Source of the DNA: Pseudomonas sp. Tri1
Lineage (GTDB): Bacteria > Pseudomonadota > Gammaproteobacteria > Pseudomonadales > Pseudomonadaceae
Reading direction: 5' to 3'
Length of the DNA: 64,000 nucleotides
Assembly (NCBI RefSeq): GCF_017968885.1
Contig: NZ_CP072913.1
Span: 3,704,001 to 3,768,000 of the forward strand
Shown here in pieces: positions 17,257 through 26,264 of this stretch. The position numbers and the translations under genes are program-made. Numbering within the stretch: position 1 is the stretch's first letter; each line of letters starts with the position of its first letter. The notes below the pieces were generated by a model. That model did no database searches and had not been told where the DNA came from. It was given only the letters and a program-made list of their open reading frames with translations.

Positions 17257-18923
17257 CGTTGACCGAGCCCCTGTCGGAGCGGGCATTGATCCTCGCTCCG
17301 CTGGGACGGGACAGCCAGATCGCCCTGATGATCCTCAACGAAGCCGGCTTTGCCGGCCTCATCTGTCGCCATCTGGCGCACCTGTGCGAGGAGCTGGAGC
17401 ACGGCGCCGGGCTGCTGGTGGTGTCTTCCGAAGCCCTGGTCGGGCCGGATCTGGAAACGTTGCTACTGCATATCGAGCAGCAACCGGCCTGGTCCGACCT
17501 GCCTATCGTCCTGCTGACCCACCACGGCGGCCCCGAGCAGAATCCGGCGGCCCGCATCGGCGCGCAACTGGGTAACGTGACCTTCCTCGAGCGTCCTTTT
17601 CACCCGGTAACCCTGGTCAGCCTGGTGACCACTGCAGTACGTGGTCGCCGAAGGCAGTACGAGGCGCGAGACCGCCTGATCGACCTCAGCAACAGTGAAC
17701 TGCGCCTGCAAACGACCCTCGAAACCCTCGAGCAGCAGGTGGAAGAGCGCACCGCTCAACTGCGGCACAACGAAGAGGCCCTGCGCCAATCGCAGAAAAT
17801 GGAAGCCGTCGGCCAGCTCACTGGCGGTATTGCCCATGACTTCAACAACATGCTCACCGGGATCATCGGCAGCCTGGAACTGCTGCGTCGGCGCCTGGCC
17901 CGGGGCCGCACCGAGGATCTGGACAGTCTGATCGACCTGGGTGTGACCTCCGCCAACCGCGCAGCGGGCCTGACCCATCGCCTGCTGGCCTTTTCCCGGC
18001 GACAATCACTGGACTCCAAGGCTGTTCAGATGAACACGCTGGTGCTGTCCATGGGGGAGCTTTTGCAACGCAGCCTCAACGAAAGCATCCGGCTGGACAT
18101 GCAGTTGGACGATCAGCTCTGGATCGCCGAAGCCGACCCCAACCAACTGGAAAGCGCCCTGCTCAACCTGGTGCTCAACGCCCGTGACGCGATGCCGACC
18201 GGCGGCAAGTTGGCGGTGCAGACGTTCAACCGCCACCTGGATGCCGGCTTCACCGATGCCTTCTCCAACCTGGAGCCCGGCGATTACGTGGTTCTGAGTG
18301 TGCAGGACACCGGCTGCGGCATGCCCGAAGCAATCATCAGTCGCGCCTTCGACCCATTCTTCACCACCAAGCCGATCGGCCAAGGCACCGGGCTCGGCCT
18401 GTCGATGATCTATGGGTTCAGCAAGCAATCGCGCGGTCATGTGACCATCGACAGCGAAGTCGGCAAAGGCACCACGGTCAATCTTTACCTGCCCCGCTTC
18501 ATCGGTGAACAGGTACAAGAAACCCAGGTCGTCACGCAGCACGCGCCGAACGCACAGGATGGCGAGACGGTGCTGATCGTCGAAGACGATCCGGCGGTGC
18601 GGGTGCTGGTCAGTGCCGTATTGAGTGAGTTGGGTTACGCCTTTGTCGAGGCCGCTGACGCCAACCAGGCGGTGCCGATTCTCCAGTCAGGCCAACGCAT
18701 CGATCTGTTGATCAGCGACGTCGGCCTGCCGGGCATGAATGGCCGGCAACTGGCGGAAATCGGTCGGCAGATCCGCCCGGACCTGCGGGTGCTGTTCATC
18801 ACCGGGTACGCCGAGCATGCAGCGGTACGTGGTGGCTTCCTTGATCCGGGCATGCAGATGATCACCAAGCCGTTCACCTTTGACTTGTTGACCGCCAAGG
18901 TGCGGGAGATGATCAAGATTTGA
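17253..18923 (+). CDS. Hybrid histidine kinase partnered with the KaiC-like protein
   Basis: A soluble 556-aa kinase. Residues ~10-130 look like a degenerate receiver lacking the phospho-acceptor aspartate (VVSSEAL at that place). Residues ~135-185 are a coiled coil. A HisKA box follows (GGIAHDFNNMLTGI, His195), then an HATPase domain with NLVLNARDAM, DTGCGM and GTGLGLSM, and a C-terminal receiver with Asp489 in LISDVGLPGMNG. No membrane segment or sensor domain is visible, so input may come from the KaiC-like protein. The GTG start overlaps kaiC's stop by 4 bases. Confidence 0.9.
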   Translation: MTLTEPLSERALILAPLGRDSQIALMILNEAGFAGLICRHLAHLCEELEHGAGLLVVSSEALVGPDLETLLLHIEQQPAWSDLPIVLLTHHGGPEQNPAARIGAQLGNVTFLERPFHPVTLVSLVTTAVRGRRRQYEARDRLIDLSNSELRLQTTLETLEQQVEERTAQLRHNEEALRQSQKMEAVGQLTGGIAHDFNNMLTGIIGSLELLRRRLARGRTEDLDSLIDLGVTSANRAAGLTHRLLAFSRRQSLDSKAVQMNTLVLSMGELLQRSLNESIRLDMQLDDQLWIAEADPNQLESALLNLVLNARDAMPTGGKLAVQTFNRHLDAGFTDAFSNLEPGDYVVLSVQDTGCGMPEAIISRAFDPFFTTKPIGQGTGLGLSMIYGFSKQSRGHVTIDSEVGKGTTVNLYLPRFIGEQVQETQVVTQHAPNAQDGETVLIVEDDPAVRVLVSAVLSELGYAFVEAADANQAVPILQSGQRIDLLISDVGLPGMNGRQLAEIGRQIRPDLRVLFITGYAEHAAVRGGFLDPGMQMITKPFTFDLLTAKVREMIKI

Positions 18924-18961
18924 GGCGATGGTAATTGCGATCGGGTCCAGGGTGGTAAACC

Positions 18962-18989
18962 TGTGGCGAGGGGATGCCCCCTCGCCACA
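18962..18989. terminator. REP-derived hairpin between convergent signalling operons
   Basis: TGTGGCGAGGGG and CCCCTCGCCACA form a perfect 12-bp stem with a 4-base loop. It lies between the stops of two convergent operons, so it probably ends transcription from both sides. No T-run follows. Confidence 0.65.
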
Positions 18990-19015
18990 AGCCATGTCCC
19001 CGGTCCAAACAAAAC

Positions 19016-19393
19016 CTACGACAGCATGGACTGCATGATGTGTTGCAACTCATCCAGGTCGAAGGGTTTATCCAGGATCGGAGCCTTGCGGGTGATCGGG
19101 CTGTCGGTGTCGCGCACTTCCTGCGCGTAGCCGCTGATGAAGATGACTTTCAGGTCGGGGCGCAATCGGACCGCCGGTTCAGCGATCTGCACGCCGGTGA
19201 TGCCGCCCGGTAGGCGGAAGTCGGTGATCATCATGTCCAGGTGGGGTTTGCTCGCCAGGATCTCGAACGCCTGCTCGCCGTTTTCTGCCTGCAGTATCCG
19301 ATACCCTTCACCTGATAAATAAGCAGACAACACCATCAGGATCGACGGGTCATCCTCGACAATCAGTACAACGTCTTGCGCATCTTCACTCAT
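19016..19393 (-). CDS. Single-domain response regulator
   Basis: A 125-aa stand-alone receiver: acidic pocket IVEDDPS, phospho-acceptor Asp58 in MITDFRLPGGITG, Thr/Ser switch region FISGYA, and the conserved lysine in ILDKPFDLDE. No output domain follows. It is the last gene of the - operon and overlaps the preceding receiver-kinase by 8 bases. Likely a phosphate sink or protein-interaction regulator for the kinases here (inference). Earlier in-frame starts extend into the upstream gene and were not used. Confidence 0.88.
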   Translation of the reverse strand: MSEDAQDVVLIVEDDPSILMVLSAYLSGEGYRILQAENGEQAFEILASKPHLDMMITDFRLPGGITGVQIAEPAVRLRPDLKVIFISGYAQEVRDTDSPITRKAPILDKPFDLDELQHIMQSMLS

Positions 19394-20675
19394 GAGAAGC
19401 CTTTGTTCGATCAATAGCTGCTGATACGACCTTAGGGTCACCCAGAGGTTGCGTCTGTTCGACGGTTTTGTGCAAGGCCGTTTTCTGCAAGGGTAGGCAA
19501 ACACGAAACAACGCCCCTTCGTTGAGGCGGCTGTTGACCGTGATCGTCCCGCCATGAGCGGACACAATCTGCTCGGAGATGTACAGGCCCAGGCCCAGGC
19601 CGGAGGCGACTGCCTTGGAGGATACCCGCTCGAATTGCTGGAAGATGCGCCGCTGGTTTTCTTCGCTGATGCCGATGCCGTGATCCTGGACCTCGACGCA
19701 AGCATGGCCAGGGGTCTTGTAGACGCGTACCTCGATCGGGCTCTTACCGCCGTAGCGCAAGGCGTTGGTCAGCAGGTTCGACACCACCTGCTCGATCCGA
19801 AACTCATCCCAGAAGCCCTCCACCGCCGGCTCTGCGGTACAGATCAATGAACATTCGGCCGCCGCGATCTGCGGCTGGAAATTGTGCAGCAGGTTCTGCA
19901 CCAGCGCCGTCAGGTTGAAACGCGTAGGCCGGATCGACAACTTGCCGGTGCGAATCCGAGAGACGTCCAGCATGTCTTCGATCAATCGGATCAGGCTCTT
20001 GATCTGGCGTTCGTCGCGCTCGACCATCGCCCGCACCTTGTCCAGGCTGAAGGCCGCGGCGTTGTCCCGGGCCAAGTGCATCTTGCGCAGTTGCGTCTCG
20101 AGAATCAGGCCATTGAGGGGCGTACGCACCTCGTGGGCGACGATCGACATGAAGTCATCACGCATCCGCACCGCCTGCTCCAGCTCGCTGCGCGTGGCTT
20201 CCAACTGCTGCAACAGAATCTCCTGCTCCCGGCGACTCTGCTCCAGGGCAACGACCTGCTCCTTCATCGCCTTTCTCTGGCGATAGAGTTCGACGAACAC
20301 ATTGACCTTGCTTTTGACCGCGTGGGTATCCAGCGGCTTGTGCAGAAAGTCCACCGCCCCGCTTTCATAGCCGGTGAAGGCATAGTTGCGTTCACGACCG
20401 GCGGCGCTGACAAAAATGATCGGGATGCTACGGGTTTTCTCCGTACCGCGCATCAGCTCGGCCAGCTCGAAACCGTTCATTCCCGGCATCTGCACATCGA
20501 TGATGGCCAGGGCAAACTCATGCTGTAGCAGCAGCGACAGTGCTTCATCAGCCGACAGGGCTTTGAAGACCTCCCGGTCGTCGCGTTTGATCAATGCATC
20601 CAGGGCCAACAGATTCTCTGGCAGATCGTCCACGATCAGCAGCTTGGCTTGAATATCTCTTGGCATGTGGTTCAT
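19386..20675 (-). CDS. Receiver-histidine kinase (REC-HisKA-HATPase)
   Basis: A soluble 429-aa protein. An N-terminal receiver has Asp60 in IIDVQMPGMNG, residues ~130-170 are a coiled-coil linker, the HisKA box has His181 in SIVAHEVRTPLNGL, and the HATPase domain carries NLLTNALRYGG, DHGIGI and GLGLGLYIS. Having the receiver first suggests it is activated by phosphotransfer from another kinase, plausibly the large hybrid upstream. It overlaps cheB by 4 bases and the lone receiver by 8. Confidence 0.9.
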   Translation of the reverse strand: MNHMPRDIQAKLLIVDDLPENLLALDALIKRDDREVFKALSADEALSLLLQHEFALAIIDVQMPGMNGFELAELMRGTEKTRSIPIIFVSAAGRERNYAFTGYESGAVDFLHKPLDTHAVKSKVNVFVELYRQRKAMKEQVVALEQSRREQEILLQQLEATRSELEQAVRMRDDFMSIVAHEVRTPLNGLILETQLRKMHLARDNAAAFSLDKVRAMVERDERQIKSLIRLIEDMLDVSRIRTGKLSIRPTRFNLTALVQNLLHNFQPQIAAAECSLICTAEPAVEGFWDEFRIEQVVSNLLTNALRYGGKSPIEVRVYKTPGHACVEVQDHGIGISEENQRRIFQQFERVSSKAVASGLGLGLYISEQIVSAHGGTITVNSRLNEGALFRVCLPLQKTALHKTVEQTQPLGDPKVVSAAIDRTKASHE

Positions 20676-21259
20676 TCCAACCCGGCCAGCAACTGGCCGA
20701 TGTCTTGCAAAGTAAGGATATGGTCGGGCTCATGCAAAGCCAGCGCCGCTTCGGGCATGGTCGATACCTGTGCCTCCCGGGGATCCTGGACCACCGTGAT
20801 GCCACCCAGCTCCCGCACCCTGGCCAAGCCCTTGGCACCGTCGTTGTTGGCACCGGTGAGGACCACCGCCAGCAGGTTCGGGCCGTAGACATCGGCCGCC
20901 GATTCGAACAGCACATCGATGGACGGCCGCGAATGATGCACCGGGTCCTCCAGGCTCAACGACAAACTGCGGTCGGCCTCGACCGACAAGTGGTAGCCGG
21001 GCGCAGCCACGTACAAGGTGCCGGGCACGACGTCCTGCTTGTCCTGGGCTTCCTCCACCGGCACGGCGAGACGATAGCCAAACACCTGGGCCAGTTGGCT
21101 CTGGCGCTCATCCGGCAAATGCAGCACCACCAGTATCGGCACACTGAAACCTTTGCGCAGTTGGCCGAATACCTTGAGCAGCGCTTCGACGCCGCCAGCG
21201 GATGCGCCGACGGCAATGGCCTGGATTCGGGACCTGGATCTGTCCATCGTATGGTTCAT
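20672..21259 (-). CDS. cheB: CheB-type methylesterase without receiver domain
   Basis: A 195-aa catalytic CheB domain. Visible are the nucleophile loop GASAGG (~19-24), the histidine strand VVLHLPD and the aspartate loop LTGANNDGAKG. Standard chemotaxis CheB has an N-terminal receiver that is absent here. CheB normally removes methyl groups from, or deamidates, receptor glutamates. No receptor gene lies nearby, so the substrate may be the large hybrid kinase's coiled coil (inference). Overlaps cheR and the receiver-kinase by 4 bases each. Confidence 0.88.
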   Translation of the reverse strand: MNHTMDRSRSRIQAIAVGASAGGVEALLKVFGQLRKGFSVPILVVLHLPDERQSQLAQVFGYRLAVPVEEAQDKQDVVPGTLYVAAPGYHLSVEADRSLSLSLEDPVHHSRPSIDVLFESAADVYGPNLLAVVLTGANNDGAKGLARVRELGGITVVQDPREAQVSTMPEAALALHEPDHILTLQDIGQLLAGLE

Positions 21260-22071
21260 AACTTGCGATAGATCCGTTCCTGTTTGACCAGCGCTTCGAA
21301 CTGATGGCCATAAGCTGAGAAGTCCAGCGTCTCCTTGCTGCCCAGCACCAGGAAACCACGGTGGCAGAGAGACTCGTGAAACAATCCGAACGCACGATCT
21401 TGCAGTTTCTTATTGAAGTAAATCAATACGTTACGGCACGAAATTAATTGAGTTTCTGAAAAAACACTGTCAGTTGCCAGACTGTGATCGGCAAAGGTCA
21501 CGTTCTCACGCAAGGTTTTGTCGAACATCGCGTAATCGTAGGCGGCGGTGTAGTAATCGGCAAACGATCGCCGGCCTCCAGCACGCTGGTAGTTTTGCGT
21601 GTAGGTCCGGACGTTTTCCAGGGAAAAAATGCCCTGCTTGGCTTTTTCCAGCGAGCGGGGATTGATATCGGTGGCATAGATGAGCGTACGGTCGAGCAGG
21701 CCTTCCTCACGTAATAGAATCGCCATGGAATAGACCTCTTCCCCGGTGCTGCACCCAGCGATCCAGATCTTGATCGACGGGTAAGTCTTGAGCAGCGGCA
21801 CCACTTCCTCGCGAATCGCCAGGAAATGCGAGGGGTCGCGAAACATCTCGCTGACAGGGATCGTCAGCAATTGCAGCAATTGCATGAACACGCCCGGGTC
21901 GTGCAGCACCCGCTCCTGCAACGCCGAGATGGTCTTGCACTCGAACTGGCTCAGCGCATGGTGGACCCGGCGCTTGATGGACGCGCCGGAATAGTCCCGA
22001 AAATCGTAGCTGTACTTGAGGTAGATCGCTTCGATCAACAAACGCAGTTCAATGTCAGTGTCACGTTCCAC
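21256..22071 (-). CDS. cheR: CheR-type protein methyltransferase
   Basis: A 271-aa SAM-dependent methyltransferase. It has an N-terminal helical part (YSGASIKRRVHHAL), the family hinge TIPVSEMFRDPSHF, the SAM-binding IWIAGCSTGEEVYSMAI, and the catalytic-region ISCRNVLIYF. GTG 22071 shares a base with the upstream hybrid kinase's TAG stop and is preceded by GGAAAG, which decides the start over an earlier in-frame GTG at 22098. Partners CheB in a reversible glutamate methylation pair. Confidence 0.9.
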   Translation of the reverse strand: MERDTDIELRLLIEAIYLKYSYDFRDYSGASIKRRVHHALSQFECKTISALQERVLHDPGVFMQLLQLLTIPVSEMFRDPSHFLAIREEVVPLLKTYPSIKIWIAGCSTGEEVYSMAILLREEGLLDRTLIYATDINPRSLEKAKQGIFSLENVRTYTQNYQRAGGRRSFADYYTAAYDYAMFDKTLRENVTFADHSLATDSVFSETQLISCRNVLIYFNKKLQDRAFGLFHESLCHRGFLVLGSKETLDFSAYGHQFEALVKQERIYRKL

Positions 22072-25000
22072 TAAATTCTTTCCATATTCGGCAACCACAC
22101 GCGAATCAGCGAGAACAGACGATCCAGGTCGATCGGCTTGGCCAGGTAATCGTTGGAACCCGCCGCCAGGCAGCGCTCCTGATCATCCTTCATGGCCTTG
22201 GCCGTTACGGCAATGATCGGCAGCTTGCGCCAGCGCGGGTCCTTGCGGATCAGCGCGGTGGCTTCGAAACCGTCCATCTCCGGCATCATCACGTCCATCA
22301 ACACCAGGTCGATGTCGTCGACTTCATTCAGGCGTTCGATCGCCTCATAACCATTACGGCCGATGACCACGATCGCCCCTTTTGCCTCCAGGGCACTGGT
22401 CAGGGCAAAGATGTTGCGCACATCGTCGTCCACCAGCAGCACCTTGCGGCCTTCGAAAACCTTGTCACGGCTGCGGGCAGTCTTGAGCATCCGTTGCCGT
22501 TCATGGGACAACCGGGATTCGACTTTGTGCAGAAAAAGTGTCACCTCATCCAACAGGCGCTCTGGCGAGCGGGCGCCCTTGATGATGATCGAACGCGAAT
22601 ACTTGCGCAGCTCGGCCTCTTCATCACGGGTCAGGTTACGCCCGGTGTAGACGATCACTGGTGGGAACGAACAGATCTCCTCGGTGGACATGCGCTTGAG
22701 CAAGTCATTGCCCAGCATGTCCGGCAGCTTGAGGTCGATGATCATGCAGTCGTAGACATTCGTGCGCAGCAGGTCCAGGGCCTGTTGCGCCAAGCCAACG
22801 GCGGTGATCTCGATATCGTCATCGCCGATCAGGCGGGTAATGCTGTCACGTTGCAAGTCATCGTCTTCCACCAGCAGCACCCGCTTGACCTTCTGGGTCA
22901 GTTTGGCTTCCAGGCGAGCGAACACGTCCTTGAGCTCTTCGCGGGTGGTCGGCTTGACCGCATAACCGATGGCGCCCATGTGCATCGCGGCTTCGACGCG
23001 GTCCTCGACGGAAATCACGTGCACCGGAATATGCCGGGTTCCGGCCTGTTCCTTGAGCCGTTGCAACACCGTCAGCCCGGAATGATCCGGCAGGCGCATG
23101 TCCAACAGGATCGCGTCGGGGCTCAGGTGCGAGGCCAGGTCGAAGCCCTCATCGGCGCCATGGGCCACCAGGCACTGGTAACCGAGTTCGTGGGCCAGGT
23201 CGAACAGGATCCGGGCAAACTCGGGCTCATCTTCGATCACCAGGATGCAGCGGGTGTCGAACGGGGCCTTGTCGCGGTCATCGGCGAACCGAGCGATAGG
23301 TGTGTCCACCTGGGCGGTCAGCGGTGCCGGGGCCGGTTTTTTGGCGCCCGGCGTCGGCTCGGTGGCCGTCGGTGTGAAGACTCTCGGTTCGGTGGGGGTT
23401 GGCCCCGGCTCGACATAGCGCTCAGGCAAGACCAGTGTGAACACACTACCCTGTCCTGGTTCGCTGGTGACTGAGATCGAACCACCCAGCAGCGTGGCCA
23501 GGTCTCGGGAAATCGACAACCCCAGGCCGGTGCCGCCGTAACGGCGGTTGGTGGTGCCATCGGCCTGGCGGAAGGCCTCGAAGATGCTTTGCTGCTGGTC
23601 GGCAGCGATGCCGATGCCGGAGTCGCGCACGATAAAGGCAATGCCTGAACCCGGCTGACCGACCACGGACAGGCGCACGGCCCCCCGCTCGGTGAACTTC
23701 ACGGCGTTGGACAGCAGATTCTTGATCACCTGCTCCAGGCGCTGGCGGTCGGTGTACAGCATCGACGGTGCGTCGGCCAGCACCTCTGCCTCGAAGCCCA
23801 GGCCCTTTTCTGCCGCCAACGGCATGAACATCTCGCGCAACCCCTCCACCAGGCGCGGCACGCTGGTGTTTTCCGGGCGCACTTCCAGCTTCCCGGCCTC
23901 GACCTTGGAGATGTCGAGAATGTCGTTGATCAGGTTCAACAGGTCGTTACCCGCAGAGTAGATCGACTCGGCAAACTTGACCTGCTCCTCGCTGAGATTT
24001 TTCTGCGGGTTCTCCGCCAGCAGCTTGGACAGGATCAGCGAACTGTTGAGTGGCGTACGCAGCTCATGGGACATGTTGGCCAGGAACTCGGACTTGTACT
24101 TGCTCGAGCGTTGCAGTTCTTCGGCACGTTCTTGCAACTGGATCTGGGCCAGGTTCAGTTCGCTGTTCTTCTGGTCCATGGCATCACGCTGCTCGGCCAG
24201 TTGCTCGTTGGTCTGCTCCAGTTCCTGTTGCTGGGTTTCCAGGTGAGCCTGGGATTCCTTGAGAATGCGCGACTGTTCTTCCAGTTCTTCGTTGGCCGTC
24301 TTGAGCTCTTCCTGCTGGACTTGCAGTTCCTCATTCAACTGTTGGGTTTCGGCCAGTACTTCCTGCAAGCGTTGACGATAACGCGCCGCCTCAATGGAAG
24401 TACCAATGTTGCCGGCCACCAGCTCAAGCAGTTCCAGGTCGCGGTCAGTCAGTGGGCGCAGGAAACCCAGTTCGATGACGCCGTTGATCCGATCGTCGTC
24501 GCTGGTCGGCACCACGACCACGCTGTTGGGCAAGCCCTGGCCTAATCCGGAGCTGACTTTAAGGTAATCTCTGGGCACATCATCCAAGCGGATCGGCCGC
24601 CCTTGCTGTACGGCTTGGCCAACAATGCCCTCGCCGGCGACGATCACCTGATGCCGTTCGTCCTCCTCCCGGGACATGCCATACGTGGCCACGCGCTTGA
24701 GCTGGCCATTTTCTTCCCGCGCGTACAGTGCCGCCACGACAGTACCCATGTATTGCGCACAAAACTGCAGGATGTTGCGTCCCAGCAGGCTCAACGTCAG
24801 TTGCCCCAGGACCTGCTCGGCCAACAGCGTCTGACCATTGCGCAGCCAAGCCTGTTTCTCCAGGTGTAAAGCGCTCTGCTGCTGCACTTTCAGGCTCGCG
24901 CTGTAGTTGCTGGACAGGGTCAACAGGTCCCGGCGGCCAACGTAGGCCAGCAATCCGCTGACGGCGGCAACGAACAGCAGATACAGGGTAATGCTCCAGA

Positions 25001-25553
25001 CGGTAGTGGTACGCACCTCGTCGTTGCGCGCCGCCCGCAGATGCTGTTCGGTTTCAACGATGTCTTCGAAAGTCTTACGGATTTCGTCGGTCAAACGCTT
25101 GCCACGCCCGGCCTTCACCGCCCCCCGGTAATCGCCGCTGCTGCGTTGCAGGTCGATCATGCTCTGGGCGTAGCTGGCCCATTCCACCTGGAGCGCTTGC
25201 ACCTTGTGCAGGCGGTCGGTCTGAACGGGGTTGTCGGCTGTCAATTCCAGCAATGTATCCAGCGCAACGGCGATACGCGGCTTGGCGACTTCATAGGGGT
25301 CGAGGAAATGCTCGTCGCCGCTCAAGAGGTAGCCACGCATGCCGGTTTCCAGGTCCACGCTCAGTTTGAGCGCTTCGTTGGCATTGTTGATCACCCGGTC
25401 GGTGTGCCCGACCCATTGGATCACCGACAGCAGATAGGTGATCAGCACGATGAAAAACACCGCACTGAGGGCACCCATGCCCAGTGGCAGGCTGATATTG
25501 CGGATCAAGAGTTTACGAAAACTTTGCTCGTCAACCGAAGACGAAGGAGTCAT
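22071..25553 (-). CDS. Large hybrid histidine kinase: CHASE3-GAF-HisKA-HATPase-3xREC
   Basis: A 1160-aa membrane sensor. TM1 is ~22-44, a CHASE3-like periplasmic domain follows (LETGMRGYLLSGDEHFLDPY), TM2 is ~190-212, then a GAF domain (~260-390). Residues ~395-480 are a Gln/Glu-rich coiled coil. The HisKA box has His496 in ANMSHELRTPLNSS; the HATPase shows NLLSNAVKF and GGTGLGLSIS. Three receivers follow with Asp818, Asp940 and Asp1087. A Pro/Thr-rich linker separates catalytic and receiver parts. Heads the cheR-cheB operon. ATG 25553 is preferred; an in-frame ATG at 25622 adds 23 unlikely residues. Confidence 0.93.
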   Translation of the reverse strand: MTPSSSVDEQSFRKLLIRNISLPLGMGALSAVFFIVLITYLLSVIQWVGHTDRVINNANEALKLSVDLETGMRGYLLSGDEHFLDPYEVAKPRIAVALDTLLELTADNPVQTDRLHKVQALQVEWASYAQSMIDLQRSSGDYRGAVKAGRGKRLTDEIRKTFEDIVETEQHLRAARNDEVRTTTVWSITLYLLFVAAVSGLLAYVGRRDLLTLSSNYSASLKVQQQSALHLEKQAWLRNGQTLLAEQVLGQLTLSLLGRNILQFCAQYMGTVVAALYAREENGQLKRVATYGMSREEDERHQVIVAGEGIVGQAVQQGRPIRLDDVPRDYLKVSSGLGQGLPNSVVVVPTSDDDRINGVIELGFLRPLTDRDLELLELVAGNIGTSIEAARYRQRLQEVLAETQQLNEELQVQQEELKTANEELEEQSRILKESQAHLETQQQELEQTNEQLAEQRDAMDQKNSELNLAQIQLQERAEELQRSSKYKSEFLANMSHELRTPLNSSLILSKLLAENPQKNLSEEQVKFAESIYSAGNDLLNLINDILDISKVEAGKLEVRPENTSVPRLVEGLREMFMPLAAEKGLGFEAEVLADAPSMLYTDRQRLEQVIKNLLSNAVKFTERGAVRLSVVGQPGSGIAFIVRDSGIGIAADQQQSIFEAFRQADGTTNRRYGGTGLGLSISRDLATLLGGSISVTSEPGQGSVFTLVLPERYVEPGPTPTEPRVFTPTATEPTPGAKKPAPAPLTAQVDTPIARFADDRDKAPFDTRCILVIEDEPEFARILFDLAHELGYQCLVAHGADEGFDLASHLSPDAILLDMRLPDHSGLTVLQRLKEQAGTRHIPVHVISVEDRVEAAMHMGAIGYAVKPTTREELKDVFARLEAKLTQKVKRVLLVEDDDLQRDSITRLIGDDDIEITAVGLAQQALDLLRTNVYDCMIIDLKLPDMLGNDLLKRMSTEEICSFPPVIVYTGRNLTRDEEAELRKYSRSIIIKGARSPERLLDEVTLFLHKVESRLSHERQRMLKTARSRDKVFEGRKVLLVDDDVRNIFALTSALEAKGAIVVIGRNGYEAIERLNEVDDIDLVLMDVMMPEMDGFEATALIRKDPRWRKLPIIAVTAKAMKDDQERCLAAGSNDYLAKPIDLDRLFSLIRVWLPNMERI

Positions 25554-25815
25554 GGAATAAGGGCCTTGGTGGACAGTTGAAGACCGTGGAGTGTGCCCGA
25601 AAAACATCGGTTGGATCCACATTTCTGACGAGACAAAGACACTAATCCCACGGCGTTCAGCCTTGTAGCAAGGAAGCGACTATCCTTGTCAGCTCTTGTA
25701 CTATAGATCCTTTCTTGTACAACTCAGGGAACTTGTGCCGCCTCGCAACTTACTCATGCATGAGGCCGTTTTTTTGTGCCCGTCCCGCCCCCATCTTTTT
25801 TTGAGAATACCTATT

Positions 25816-26187
25816 ATGTCCACCCCCTCTTCCGCCACTCAGCCTTGCATCCTGGTCGTCGAAGACGACGACATTGTGCGTATGTTGATCGTCGATGTGC
25901 TGGAAGAGCTGGAATACCAGGTGTTGGAAGCGGACGGTTGTGAACAGGCACTCGCGTTTTTGCGCGACGACGAACAACCCATCGCCCTGATGATGACGGA
26001 TGTCGGCCTGCCGGTGATGGACGGTCGCGAACTGGCGAAGCAGGCCCGATTGGTACGCCCGGGGCTGGCCATTCTGTTTGCCAGTGGTTATGCCGAAAGC
26101 ATTGATGTGCCTGAGGACATGGCAGTGATCGGCAAGCCCTTCTCCATCGATCAATTGCGTGACAAGGTCAAAAGCATTCTTGCTTGA
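25816..26187 (+). CDS. Single-domain response regulator
   Basis: A 123-aa receiver with acidic pocket VVEDDD, Asp62 in MMTDVGLPVMDG, FASGYA and the lysine in VIGKPFSIDQ. It is divergent from the hybrid kinase, ~260 bases away, and resembles the lone receiver at 19016 in its TDVGLP/SGYAE style. The upstream open frame from 25696 includes non-coding-looking sequence, so ATG 25816 is used. Probably serves the neighbouring kinases. Confidence 0.88.
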   Translation: MSTPSSATQPCILVVEDDDIVRMLIVDVLEELEYQVLEADGCEQALAFLRDDEQPIALMMTDVGLPVMDGRELAKQARLVRPGLAILFASGYAESIDVPEDMAVIGKPFSIDQLRDKVKSILA

Positions 26188-26264
26188 GCCCAAACGGATT
26201 CTTGGTCACTATCGGCGCCCCGCGCGCCGACTGCGCCTGATTCGTCTCTAGGGAATACCTGCTC

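Noticed and set aside
21256..22098. Earlier GTG start of cheR at 22098
   Set aside because: It would lie inside the hybrid kinase gene. The GTG at 22071 overlaps that gene's stop and has a ribosome site.
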